A stretch of 19,185 bases of DNA from Jimgerdemannia flammicorona (Eukaryota > Mucoromycota > Endogonomycetes > Endogonales > Endogonaceae), in the NCBI GenBank assembly GCA_003990745.1, contig RBNI01002232.1, forward strand, positions 1 through 19,185, given 5' to 3'. Each line of letters begins with the position of its first letter. Within the stretch, counting starts at the first letter, position 1. A program made the position numbers and the translations under genes. The notes below the pieces were generated by a model. That model ran no database searches, was not told the origin of the DNA, and was given only the letters and a program-made list of their open reading frames with translations. Positions 1-10,080 of this stretch are shown here, piece after piece.

Positions 1-3000
1 ATACAACATCACCACCCACTACCCAATCCCCATAGGGGGGCTCCTCCCCACCTCCTTCTGAATAAAGATCACCCTTTCACCCATTATCCCAACTCTCCCC
101 CCACTCTGATCACAAATTTTCTCTACTAAGCAGCGCCTCCGACCACCCTGCAACCCCCAACCAAGCCACCAACCTGTTAAGGTGTCTTCCATCAGCCAGT
201 GCCACTGCACCAACTGGTCCCCCAAGCCCTGCCTGCTTCCACCCTCAAAGACAAATAACCAGTGACTGGCCAGTCCTACCCAAATAGCCAATGCCCAGCC
301 CAAAGTAATCCACTCTGTCTCTATCCCCCCTACCAATCTTTCCCTCAAGTCCTTCCACCTTCCTCATACCCCATCTCTCCTATGCCATACCCCCAAGTAT
401 TCCCCAATCGCGTACCAAAATTCCCCCAACACCTCACACTCTCCTAGCCAATGTTCAGGCGTCTGTACCCAACCTCCCTTCTGCCCTACATTATGGCACT
501 CCTTACAGTCAAAGCCCCCCCTATGATGAGGTGCCCTGAGTGAAAGTTGAGCATCACATTCCTCTATAGCATGTGCCACCAGACCACCCAGTACTTTGGT
601 GGCATCCACTTCCTCACCACAGCACTCCAAGTCCAAACACCATACCAGTCCCACTCTTCGCCGATTCTGACTCCTTGCCAACTGCTAGGCCACAGATCCT
701 GGCCTGGTCCACTTTGGCATTCCATTCCATCACTAATGTCGAACTCAATTAAAGGGGCACCACCCAGCAGTACACGATCCCATCGCTACATCACCAGGCC
801 CCAATCCTCCTCTCCTTCATTCCTCTGCCAATGAATTCCAATACAGTGTACCCCCTCTGCTATCCCCCACCAAAATCCCCTATATCGCAGTTACTTAATA
901 TCCTGAAGTCTAACTAATGCGAGGAGATCCCCAGTTGCACCCCTTGGTGATATCTGCCTCTCCCAGATTTTCTGTAGCAGAGAGACCCAGCCACCTTCTC
1001 ACAATTCTACTGCCCTCTTTAGCCACCATGCTCGCAAGCAGCATAACCATTTTGGGAAGTCAACCAGCCCCAGACCACCTCTTGCCACCAGTAGAGACAA
1101 GGTCTCCCAATCAATCTGACTCCACCTTCCAGCCCAAAGCCATCCCTTTGCGGACTTCACCAATCTCTTCACTACCCAAGCCGAGAAGTCCAGATGATAT
1201 GCCAGATACCACAGCTTCGGCAGCCAGTAGACATTCAAAATCGAGACCCGTCCTGCCAGAGAAAAATGTCTACCCCCCCAACTCTGCAGGGCCTCCTCCC
1301 AGATTCCAATCCTCTGCTCCCACCAGAGCCTGGGCAGCACTGACCCATAGACTGACAGATAGATGTCCAAGTACCGCACTGCTTCACCAGTGGGGACGAT
1401 TGTTCCTATAACCTCCCCTCCCACCAGACCAGTGTCAAGCACCATCATTTCACACTTATGCCAATTCAACTTCGCTCCCGAGTGCTCCTCATACCACTCC
1501 ACAGTCTTCTTGAGTTCTTCAACATCAGCAATCGACCCCAAACCAACCACCATGTCATCTGCAAAGGCCCCAACTTTCCATCCTATACCGAAAACAGAGA
1601 GTCCTTCTATCTTCTGCCTAATTCTATCCATCAGGGGTTCCAGAGAAAGAGCATATAAAATGGGGGACAGTGGGTCCCCCTGGGGCACCCCCCTGCCCAA
1701 GGGGAATGCTACCCCTCAATGACCATTGCACATGAGCGCAGCCCTACTCCCTTCCAGTAGGTTGACCATTGCTGACCGGAATTGGGATGGAACCCCCATC
1801 CTATTCAAAACTTTCACCAGCCAGACTCTTCACACCTGGTCATAGGCCTTTTCCTGGTCCAAGAAGACTAGACACCCATCCAGTCCACAGGCTCTTACCC
1901 CTTCAATAACTCCATGTACCCAGGCAGTGCCATCCCTGATGAGCTAACTGCCCACAAATCCCCTCTGCTCCAAGCCCACAACTTGCTGGGCCACCTTCTG
2001 TAGCCTTGCCACCACCACTTTGGTCACCAACTTCCTGTCCATATCAAGCAACATTATCGGCCGCCAGTTCCTCCAATCCTCCCTCCTTCCCTTGTTTTTA
2101 TATAGTAGCATCACCAGCCCAAGGTCTTGCTCCCCCACTCACCTCCCAGTCTGTAGAATGGAGTCACACAATGCTGTCATCTCTCCCATCACCCCTGGGA
2201 CTCCAACCATTTGTTTCCAAAAGTCCCAGGGCAGACCATCCTCTCCAGGTGCCATACCTGGCATTGTCGCGGCGAGAACCTGGTGGATCTCATCTTCCTG
2301 TACTGGCATCACCAGATCATCTAGCCCCTCGACTTGTGGTGGGTGCCAATCCTCCAATGCTCAGTCAATAGTCACAGCATCTGCCCCACCCTCTTCCTCA
2401 CTCCACAATTCACTCCATCTCTCCTTCAGCAAACCCAGAATGTCCTGTACACCATGCACCAGTATACCCTCGGAGTCTAACACCCCTTCCCACCATTGCT
2501 ATACCCGTCTCACCCTAAGAGCCCTTGTAAGAAACTTGGAAGGCCTCTCCCCTTCCTCCAAATCCTGCCAGTGGAGACGTGCAGCCAAACCCTGTACCCT
2601 TGCTTCCTCCTCTTCTTGCAGCACCTGTTGTAGTTCCTTGACCTCTATTTTAGCCCTTGTTAACCTCCAATCATCTTCTCCCTCCAGCATTTTTAACCTT
2701 GCCCACTCCTCCAGAAGCCGAGTTAATCTAGTAGAAGCCCAATGCACTCGATGCCTCCTCTGCTTCCCAGCCTCCTTGCCAGCCTCACTCCAATAAATCT
2801 TGGCCATCTCCTTCAACCTCATCCACCGAACTCCAACTGAGACACCTTCCTGCCGCCAATTCTCCACCCTCCGCTGAATGTCCATAGTCCACCCATCCCA
2901 CCAGGTCTTGTCATCTAACAAAGAGGAATTGAGGCACCAATGTCCAGGTCCATCCCCACTTCCCCCAAAGTGCCCCTGTCCCAAAAGCCCCCAGTGATCT

Positions 3001-3674
3001 GACCATGGACACTAATCTACCTCTAATGACTTCCAAACATCTAGGCCCCAGCAGCTGGCTGTCAGGATCCAGTCAATTCTTGTCCCCAGACCTCCTGCCC
3101 AATGTGTATAAACCCTCTTATTCCCCCAGCACTCCCTCCCAGCGTCTACCAGTGCACTTAGTCTCTCGACCTCCTCCCAAGCTGCTAGTCCTCCACTCCT
3201 GCTCTCAGCACCTCATCCTCCATCTGTTCTATCCAATAGTGTATCCCAAACCATATTGAAGTCACTCCCAAGCATATCCACCCCAGCCTCTACAAAGTTC
3301 CCGCTCTCCAGTAAACCTGTCATCCAATCTACCCACTCACCCCATACCGCAGGACAGTAGCAGGAGCCAACGGTAACTGGCTCCCAACCTACACAAATCC
3401 ACTCTCCCCAGACTAGTCTCTCCCCCCAGCATCTCACATCCTGTATCTCCCCTCTACCTTTCTGAACCAAAATTTCCACCTTGCCCTTCCAAATCGCTGC
3501 ACCTCCCCATTCCTTTGTCCACTCCCTCTTATCAAAATCATCCTCACACTGAACATCCTGCAATAGGAAGAGATCAGCCTCCAATCCCTTCATCCAAGAA
3601 AAAAAGTTTCTACGTCAAGTAGCCCCCCGTAGCCCATTCACATTTAAGGAAAAAATGTTGGTTGTACTGTTCAT
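1..3674 (-). pseudogene. LINE ORF2: APE endonuclease / reverse transcriptase polyprotein, disrupted, C-terminus off the left edge
   Basis: ORF2 would nick target DNA and reverse-transcribe the element RNA. Translation begins at the ATG at 3674-3672. The endonuclease opens with SLNVNGLRG, has LQDVQC and GSDFNMVWDT (near 3250), then RIDWIL, and closes with SDH near 3005. A linker rich in charged residues follows (2984-2500, ending near GERPSKFL). RT palm motifs are DQEKAYDQV (about 1833-1862), RGVPQGDPLSP (about 1670-1700) and FADD (1554-1565), followed by GAKLNWHKCE. A Cys/His finger (C-x2-C, EHW, C) lies near 460-540, then a Trp-rich tail (19-348). Stops in frame include those near 3615, 3213, 3016, 2499, 2139, 1944, 1720 and 999. 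The frame used below about 680 differs from that of the RT, so there is also a frameshift. Not functional as it stands. Confidence 0.88.
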
Positions 3675-3704
3675 AATGAAATATGTTATGTTGTCAATCG
3701 ATCT

Positions 3705-5735
3705 CTACTGCTCTATGCTCATCTCTTCCTGTGCCATGTCCAGATCATGTTCTGCCACCACCTCCTCCTCTTCCCTCCTCTGAGCCCCCAATCCAGCCAG
3801 CAGTTCATTCATCTCATCATCGGCCTTCTCCTCGAACTCCTCCCAATATTTGATGCATGCCTCCTGCTAGAGCTGCAGTCCATGGCGCTTGTTCCAGCAG
3901 TACTCAGCCCTCTCTCCCACAATGACGGCCATCTCTGCCTCCCTCTCCTTATCCACCTCATACCCTTCCTCTGCTAAGTATACTGCAAGAATTTCCACCT
4001 TCAATGCCTTCTTCACTCCATCCCCTTGCAGTATTCCAGCCCAGTGCTTGTCACTCATCACCCACAAGTCTACCTCCCCCAACTCTTCTGCCACCAGGTC
4101 ATTCATCATCCGGTGCATCCAAAGTAAGTTCCCCACCTCCTTTCCCCCCAGAGTCGCTGGCCTCCCACCATCCAACATAGTGGTGTCAGCTCTGACACTT
4201 GCAGACTCATCCCATACCTCTGAGACATCCACCAGTTCCTCCTCCCCAGCAGCCACCATCTGTCCACCATACACCACCTTCGGAACCCTGAATTGCACCC
4301 TCTGGGCCCCTCGCATCTGCACATCTTCTACCACCCTGTTTCGGGAAGCTGGGCCACACCTAATAAGGGGGGTAGGGGTAGGGGAGCCCTCCCAATCCTC
4401 CTCCCAAACCTCCAGTGTGCCATTAGCAAATAGATCCTTACTAGTCTTCTCCCCATCCTCCCCTGCCTCCTTCCTGTCCTTCCCCTCCCCCTCACCAGCT
4501 CAGATACTTGCTCCAGCACCCCCAGCGCCCTTCCCCTCACTCACATTCTCCATTGGCCTGTTGTTCAGCTTGGCCAGCAACTCTTTCTGCCTCTTACACC
4601 CCTGATCCCTTTCCCACTGCTTCTTGTTCACTCAAATCTGCTTTTCATCCACCACCTCCAGGTGAGTTGCCTCCACGAAGGCCGCCCATGCCTTCACCCT
4701 CTTCTCCACAGCACTCTCCAACTCTTCTAGTGCTTCCAACAAATTCTCCTCCTCCTCCTCACTTCCCTTCACCCTTGCTACCTTACACAAAATTGCTCCC
4801 CAGCCCATTGCCGAAGGCCAGTCCCTTGCCTTCCCAGTAGCTTCCTTCCCAGCCAGCCTAATCCGCACATCTACATCCCCAGTCCTGAGCATAGTCCCTT
4901 CCCAGACCCAAAATCCAATATCTACTACCTCTCCATATTCTGCCATAAAGTCCTCAACTCTCTTTCTCGTCTCCATTGCTGTCACTATTGGCACTCCTTT
5001 CACCAGCAGTTGGACCACCCTAGGATCCCACTTCAGACAGCATACCATTAGAACACACACCTCTCCAACCACTAATCCAACCTTCAACGCCTCCTCCAAT
5101 GGTACCACCTCCTCAAAACCAACCTCCACTCCCTCCAGGCCCTTCAAAAACTTCACAGACATGGCCCCTGCCACCTGCTTAGCAATGAGCCCCAACATCA
5201 TTTTTGCCATCACTGCTAAGCCCCAGAAGCACAGTGTAACCGCGAATGCCGAGATCGATTTTTTGAGCAACGGGGCCACCGCCGGACCCATTATACCATT
5301 GGCCAAGTCCCCTTGTCATTTAAGCCTCAGCCGCTCAGCCTTGCCATCAGCCGTCACATCTGGATTTTTTTCCAGATTGACAGTCCCACTGCCATCAGCA
5401 GTCACACTCCCCCCAGCCACTACTCCCCCAGCTCTACCACCTCCTTCGCTAAGAGCCGCTCTCCCCTGCACTGGCACCTTCTCCTTCTCAGTCTCCTTGC
5501 CCTTCCTCAGCCAGCCCTCCAGCCCAGATGCCTGTTGTCTCCCCTTCACCATCTCCACGAAGCTTGCCCTTCCAGATCCAAGGCCTCCTCCACCTTCTCT
5601 GCCTCTTCCATGTCCCCCAGCCAGCAGCCCCCTCATACCCCCCCCCAGGCCTGGACCCCTCCCCACTGTCTGCCAGTCGAAAGCACTAGGGCCACTCTGC
5701 CCAGTATACACTTCAGGTTGCTTGTTGGTCGCCAT
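3705..5735 (-). pseudogene. LINE ORF1 protein, copy 1, disrupted by four stops
   Basis: ORF1 proteins of non-LTR elements bind element RNA and assist target-primed reverse transcription. One frame of 676 codons runs from the ATG at 5735 to the TAG at 3705-3707, with stops in frame at 5316, 4632 and 4500 (TGA) and 3867 (TAG). The N-terminal third is Gly/Ser/Arg-rich and probably disordered. The middle (about 5300-4800) has a hydrophobic segment starting LLKKSISAF and a compact region shared with copies 2 and 3. The end is acidic and probably coiled (EEFEEKADDE, REEEEVV). I see no CCHC knuckle and cannot assign an RRM domain by eye. The identity rests on its position just upstream of ORF2, on the same strand, and on its repetition in the other LINE copies. 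Confidence 0.75.
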
Positions 5736-5975
5736 GTTGTTAATCTCTTTTCACCAAAAATGATGTTGCAAGTGCTTCTCCAAAGGTTGTGTAACCCGAA
5801 TGGTACTGGAAAGAGATTGTTGTGGAATGTGGACTTTGGAGAGAGAAGCAAAGTGTTTATTGCTAATTCTTACGTGCTTTTATGCATCACCATTAGTGAC
5901 GTTTATATGATGACGTAGTCAAGGAAGGCTGCGCCACCATATATCGAGTTGTAACCTATATATTTCAATAGAGAT
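5736..5975 (-). promoter_or_regulatory. LINE 5' leader with likely internal promoter (CRE-like sites)
   Basis: This is the leader between the inferred 5' end of copy 1 and its ORF1 ATG. It contains two TGACGT half-sites (5897-5902 and 5911-5916) around an ATATAAA-like stretch on the minus strand. It also has several CpGs (around 5872, 5901, 5914, 5932 and 5945), although the surrounding element is poor in CpG. LINEs need an internal promoter to produce full-length RNA, so a regulatory role is plausible; no factor can be named. Copies 2 and 3 align only with the ORF1-proximal 90 bp, so the distal part is unique to copy 1 here. The distal part could instead be an unrelated insertion. Confidence 0.4.
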
Positions 5976-7048
5976 GACTCCCCTTCACCCTTGATACCTT
6001 ATAAATAAAAGCCCCCCACATCAACACTGAGGGCCAGTCACCTGCCTTTCCTTGGCCTCCCTCTCTGCCAGCTGAATCCTGACATCAACATTGCCTGTCC
6101 TAATCATCATCCCCTCCCACACCTGAAAGCCAATATCCACCACATCTCCATACTCCGCCATCACCTCCTCTACTCTCCTCCTCATCTCCTCCTTCATCAC
6201 TGTGGGTACCCCCTTCACCAGCAGCTGCACCACCCTGGGGTCCCATCTCAAATAGTACACCATGGGGACCACCACCTCCCCAACTACCACTCCAGCCCTC
6301 AGCGCCTCTTCCAGTGGGCCCACCTCCTCAAAGCCCACCTCAACTTCCTCCAGACCCTTCAGGAATTTCACCGAGGCTACCCCAGCCACCTGCTTCGAAA
6401 TAAGCCCCAGGACCATCCTCACCATCACCACCAAGCCCCAGAAGTACAAGATAGCCACGAACTTCAAAATCGACTTCTTGAGCAATAGAGCCACTGCCAG
6501 TCCCATTACACCATCTGCTAGGTCCCCCTCCCACATCGGGTACCCCTGCCTCCCCTGGCCATCAGCCATCACATCTCTTTTTTTTTCCTCCTGATTCACT
6601 GTCACGCCACTATCAGCAGTCCCACCACTACCCCCAGCAGCTACTCCACTTCCCCCACCTCCCACCAATGAAGGCCCAGCTCCCCCAGTATTCCCAGCCT
6701 TCTTCTTTCCCTTCCCTTCTGTCTGTCCACTATGATCTCCCATCAGCCAACCTCCTGTCCTCAGTGTATCTGTCAAGCTCCTTCCCTGCTGCCCTCCAGC
6801 CCCTCTCACAATGCTGCTTCTACTACCTGAGCTGCCCTGCCCATCTGAGCCACCAAAAGACCCCATCCCCAGTCCATACCCTCTCCTGACATGCTGCCAG
6901 TTGAAGGCCCCAGGTCTGTATGACCTAGTATATGCGTCGGCTTGCTTGCTAGTCAACATTGCCTTAGTATTTTTCTCCAATAAATGACTTGAAAGTATGT
7001 TGTAAAAGTGTGTGTAATGTGAAATGTAGCAGAGAAAGATATTAGTCT
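5976..7048 (-). mobile_element. LINE copy 2, 5' portion only (leader plus first half of ORF1)
   Basis: A second copy of the same LINE in the same orientation. It begins near 7048 with a leader of about 90 bp, has its ORF1 ATG at 6959-6957 and reads to about 5976. There the homology to copy 1 ORF1 stops within the region equivalent to VARVKGS of copy 1. The abrupt loss of the 3' part while the 5' end is kept is the reverse of ordinary 5' truncation. The simplest explanation is that copy 1 inserted into copy 2, so the rest of copy 2 should lie left of the window. Confidence 0.8.
6021..6959 (-). pseudogene. LINE ORF1 fragment, copy 2
   Basis: This frame is open from the ATG at 6959 to a stop at 6021, 312 residues without an internal stop, so it is less damaged than the copy 3 equivalent. 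It shares ASVKFLKGLE, WDPRVVQLLVKGVP and MAEYGDVVDIGFQVWEG with copy 1 at the same places. Its N-terminal part is Gly/Ser-rich and differs more from copy 1 than the middle does. The stop at 6021 follows a one-base shift. In the neighbouring frame the homology continues (DWPS through KVSRVKG) to about 5976, where copy 1 begins. Function is inferred only from the element it belongs to. Confidence 0.75.
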
Positions 7049-7900
7049 CAACTCTTGTCACTGTAGACACTCTCTTCACCAGTAGCTGAACCACTCTTAG
7101 GTTCTACCTCAGATAGTGCACCATAGGGACCATCACTTCCCCTACAGCTACTCCTACCTTCAATGCTTCTTTCATTGGGCCTGTCTTCTCAAAGCCCACC
7201 TCAACTCCCTCCAGACCCTTCAGGAACTTCACTGAGACTACCCTAGCCACTTGTTTAGATATAAGCTCCAGAACCATCCTCACTGTCACTACTAAGCTCT
7301 GAAAACACAAGATTATAGCAAACTCCGAGATCAACTTCTTGAGTAATAGTGCTACTATCAGCTCTATTACACCATCAGTCAGGTCTCCCTTTCTCTTTGG
7401 TCCCAATAGCTCAGCCCCATCATCAGCAGTTACATTTGGATTTTTTTTTAGATTCTCAGTTATACCACCATCAGCAGTCTCCCCTCTACTCCCAGCATCT
7501 GCTCTACTAGTCCTTCCCCCCACTGGCTGAGGAGCTGCACCTTGTACTTTCTCTTCTCTCTACTTTTCCTTCCCCTCTACCTACCTACTATGAGCTCTAA
7601 TAGGCCATCCTTCAGTCTTTAGCATATCAGTAAAGCTCCTCTCTCTCTACTCTCCTACCCCTTCTCCAGTGCCACTACTACTATCTGAACTGCTCTGCCC
7701 ACTCAGACCACCAAAAGACCCCATCCCTAGTCCATACTCTTGTCTAATATGTATATTGCCAGTTGAAGGCTCCAGGTCCACCCAACCTAGTATGCATATC
7801 AGCTTACTTATTGGTTACTATGACCTTAGTATCTTTCTCTAATAAATGGTTCAAAAGTGTGTTTTGAAGTTTGTATTACATGAATGATAGTGGAGAAAGA
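7049..7900 (-). mobile_element. LINE copy 3, 5' portion only, most decayed
   Basis: A third copy in the same orientation. Its 5' end near 7900 matches the start of copy 2 (ATCTTTCTC on the minus strand), and homology ends near 7049, where copy 2 begins. The ORF1 start codon has become ATA (7821-7819), and a TAA follows within a few codons. A stretch of 139 codons (7523-7104) still reads as ORF1, including SVKFLKGLEGVEVGFE. It is richer in A/T and has more stops than copies 1 and 2. On its right it abuts the end of the gypsy RNase H region, which it apparently interrupts. Confidence 0.75.
7104..7821 (-). pseudogene. LINE ORF1 fragment, copy 3, start codon lost
   Basis: These are remains of ORF1 in the oldest LINE copy. 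The residues after the lost start (VTNK, stop, AD) correspond to MLTSKQAD of copy 2 and MATNKQPE of copy 1. The longest open piece (7523-7104) holds the conserved central region. Further homologous sequence (VQLLVKRVSTVT) continues to about 7050 in the frame that runs into the copy 2 leader. No function is expected. Confidence 0.7.
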
Positions 7901-8511
7901 TGGAACTTGAGCTTCTTTATCATTAATATATGCTGTAATAATTTGTTCTATGATAAAATTAGTAACTAAGGTGAGATTTTAGATAACTTCTTCAATAAGT
8001 GGTCTAAAGATAGTATATTAGTAATAACATTTTCTTTGCTAGAGCAGTATTAGATTTTATCATCAAAATTGATAAGAACTTTCATTTATCTGGCTTGCTT
8101 TTAGAAAAGAGTAGTCTGGAACTTAATATTAATTAATAATTTATAGTCTGTCAATATAGTGAAGTATGTTTCTTTAAGATATAGATACTATTTAATCAAA
8201 GTGTCTACAATGGCTAACATTTTTTTCTCATAGGTGATATAGTTGATTTTAGTATTATTAAACTTATAAGAATAATAGACCATAAGATATTCTTCTTGTT
8301 TGAGTATGTACTACTCTAAGAGCTAGATCAGAGACATTAGTAGTAACTTTATATAATAGGGCAGAATTCACTGCTTAAAGTACTAGAGTGGTTATTAGAG
8401 CATCTTTCAAGACTTGGAAGACTGTGTTTTATTCAGATCTCTATTTAATAAGATTGTAAAAGTCCTTTTCTTACTTTGTGGTCTAGTTATCCTTCTTTTT
8501 TACTATATTTA

Positions 8512-8519
8512 GTCAGTTG
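8512..8519. repeat. Left 8-bp target-site duplication of the foldback element
   Basis: GTCAGTTG here is repeated exactly at 9100-9107. On the minus strand it is CAACTGAC, the codons for the QL-T stretch of the gypsy pol on both sides. Removing the element together with one copy rejoins the pol reading, so the pre-insertion site can be inferred directly. Confidence 0.8.
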
Positions 8520-9099
8520 TAGTGCTCTAAATGAGCTGATCTAGATCAGATTTGAATTCCATTTGGATCAACATGGATGAGATTTAAATCCCATTCAGAT
8601 TGATTTGAATTAACTATTGTTTTGATTTTCAAATTAGACAATTAAATGTTTACATCAATAACTCAACAAATAATCATCTAATTTTGATGATCTTAATGTC
8701 ATTTGAAAGCCCTTAATAAGGCTTTTCTAATGATACTAAGAACATTGAAATTGGATCATACATTGCTAAGTTATCAAGGAAAACATCTGACTTACCAATT
8801 TTGGAAATTATTCAACTTACCAATTTTTGAAATTTCTTCAAAAGAACATTTTCCTTAATAGCTCAGCAATATATAATCTGATTTTAATATTCTTAGTATC
8901 ATTAGAAAGACCCTATTAAGAGTTTTCAAATAATATCAAGATTATCAAAATTGAATAATTATTCATTGAGTTATTAATATAAATATTTAATTATCTAATT
9001 TGGAAATCAAAACATAGTTAATTTGAATTGATCCAGATGGGATTCAATCTGAATCCAATCTGAATCTATCTGGAATAAATTGACTTATTTAGAGTACTA
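8520..9099. mobile_element. hAT-like foldback / MITE element, 580 bp, non-autonomous
   Basis: Nearly the whole element is an inverted repeat: the left arm is about 8520-8783 and the right arm about 8849-9099, with a 65-base loop. The ends read TAGTGCTCTAAAT on the left and TAGTACTCTAAAT on the reverse complement of the right. TAGTG fits the YARNG terminal pattern of hAT elements, and the 8-bp target duplication is also typical of hAT. Differences between the arms are largely transitions, as in the surrounding decayed DNA. There is no ORF, so it would have depended on a transposase encoded elsewhere. The loop carries a 19-base direct repeat (8791-8809 and 8816-8834) with one mismatch. It sits inside gypsy pol and is therefore younger than it. 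Confidence 0.8.
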
Positions 9100-9107
9100 G
9101 TCAGTTG
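9100..9107. repeat. Right 8-bp target-site duplication of the foldback element
   Basis: GTCAGTTG, identical to 8512-8519. The two extra bases TA before each copy also match by chance of the terminal sequence, so a 10-bp duplication cannot be strictly excluded; 8 bp gives the best symmetrical ends. Confidence 0.8.
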
Positions 9108-10080
9108 AGTGAGAGTAGTAGTAATCTTGCTAAAGTTTATAATAAATTACCTATAATAGTTTGCTAATCTTAGAAATAACTGAAGATCCTTCAGCTGGGC
9201 TATTTCTTGATTGCAGAAATTTTGCTAGAATCTATTTTAATTCTATTAGGTATGATGATATATTTAAGAAATTAAATTTCTTTTAGAAGAAATTTACATT
9301 CACTAAGTTTTATATAGAGTCAGTTTTCTCAGAGTTTGAGTAGTACTAGTTCAAGATATTTAAGATGTTCTTTTAGAATTTTGCTGAAGACCAAAATGGC
9401 ATCAATATAGATAATAACAAATTTGGCTAAGTATAAGTATAGGATATATTCATCAAGGTCTAGAAAGTTGTAGGAGCATTAGTTAAGTCAAAGAGTATAA
9501 CTAGGAATTCAAAATACCCATAGTAAGTTTAGAAGATGGTTTTGTAGATATTTTCTTCTTTTATGGCAATTTGTCAGTATCCATTTTATAGATCAAAAGA
9601 GCTCATAAATTGAGGATTGGTAAGTCTGTTAAAGATCTCATCAATCTGAGGTAAAGGGTAATAGTTTTTGATGATCTATTTATTAAGATCCCTGTAATTA
9701 ATATATATTCAGAAGTCTCTTTCTTTTTTGACAATAAAGAGATCTGGTGTACTATATAGTGATATACTAGGTCTAATGAATTCTTGTTCTAAAAGTTCAT
9801 TAATCTCTTTCTTAAGTATATTAATTTCTCTAGAAGATATATGGTAGATTGACTTATAGACTGGTTTGACATCTGATATAGTCTTGATTGAATGGTCAAC
9901 TGTTTATTTGGATAGTAGTTCTTTTGGAAGTTTTTTTGAGAATATGTCTCAAAATTTCTGAATTAGAGATCTGATATAACTATTAACTTTGGAAAAATCT
10001 TTTTAAATAGATATATATAGAGATAGTAAAGAGAGGGCATTTATATAGCTTAGCACCCCTCTACTTTATGTAAGCCTAAT

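Larger units (their letters stand above)
1..5975 (-). mobile_element. LINE (L1/Tx1-like non-LTR retrotransposon), copy 1, 3' end beyond the left edge
   Basis: This is the youngest and longest LINE copy, read right to left: a 5' leader of about 240 bp, ORF1 (5735-3705), a 30-base gap, and ORF2 from 3674. ORF2 has the order expected of an L1/Tx1-type element: APE endonuclease, reverse transcriptase, Cys/His finger. Reading frames are long but interrupted by point-mutation stops, mostly TGA, as expected from CGA deamination. The right limit is inferred from the point where homology of copy 2 to ORF1 ends (about 5973-5976). The 3' end, poly(A) and one target-site duplication are not in the window. 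The clade is judged from RT motifs only; Tad is the alternative, but no RNase H domain is seen. Confidence 0.85.
7985..10080 (-). pseudogene. Ty3/gypsy retrotransposon pol remnant (reverse transcriptase and RNase H), split by a foldback element
   Basis: Reading the minus strand from 10080 downward gives a recognisable Ty3/gypsy pol despite many stops. Landmarks are KKLPKELLSK and VDHSIKT (about 9900), SREINILKKEINELLEQ (about 9800), STPDLFIVKKE (about 9740), INYRDLNK then KNYYPLPQIDEIF (about 9680), FEFLVILFDLTNAP (about 9500), VIIYIDAILVFS (about 9400) and LANYYR (about 9160). After the 8520-9107 interruption come the RNase H pieces YYSYKFNNTKINY, TYEKKMLAIVDTLIK (about 8200) and TDYKLL (about 8140). 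The YIDD active site reads YIDA, and there is a frameshift just before it. Integrase is absent because LINE sequence begins at about 7900. This is an ancient, inactive copy. Confidence 0.88.

Noticed and set aside
917..2796. Plus-strand Pro/Ser-rich ORFs opposite the LINE
   Set aside because: They are antisense shadows of the LINE ORF2, whose motifs are clear on the minus strand.
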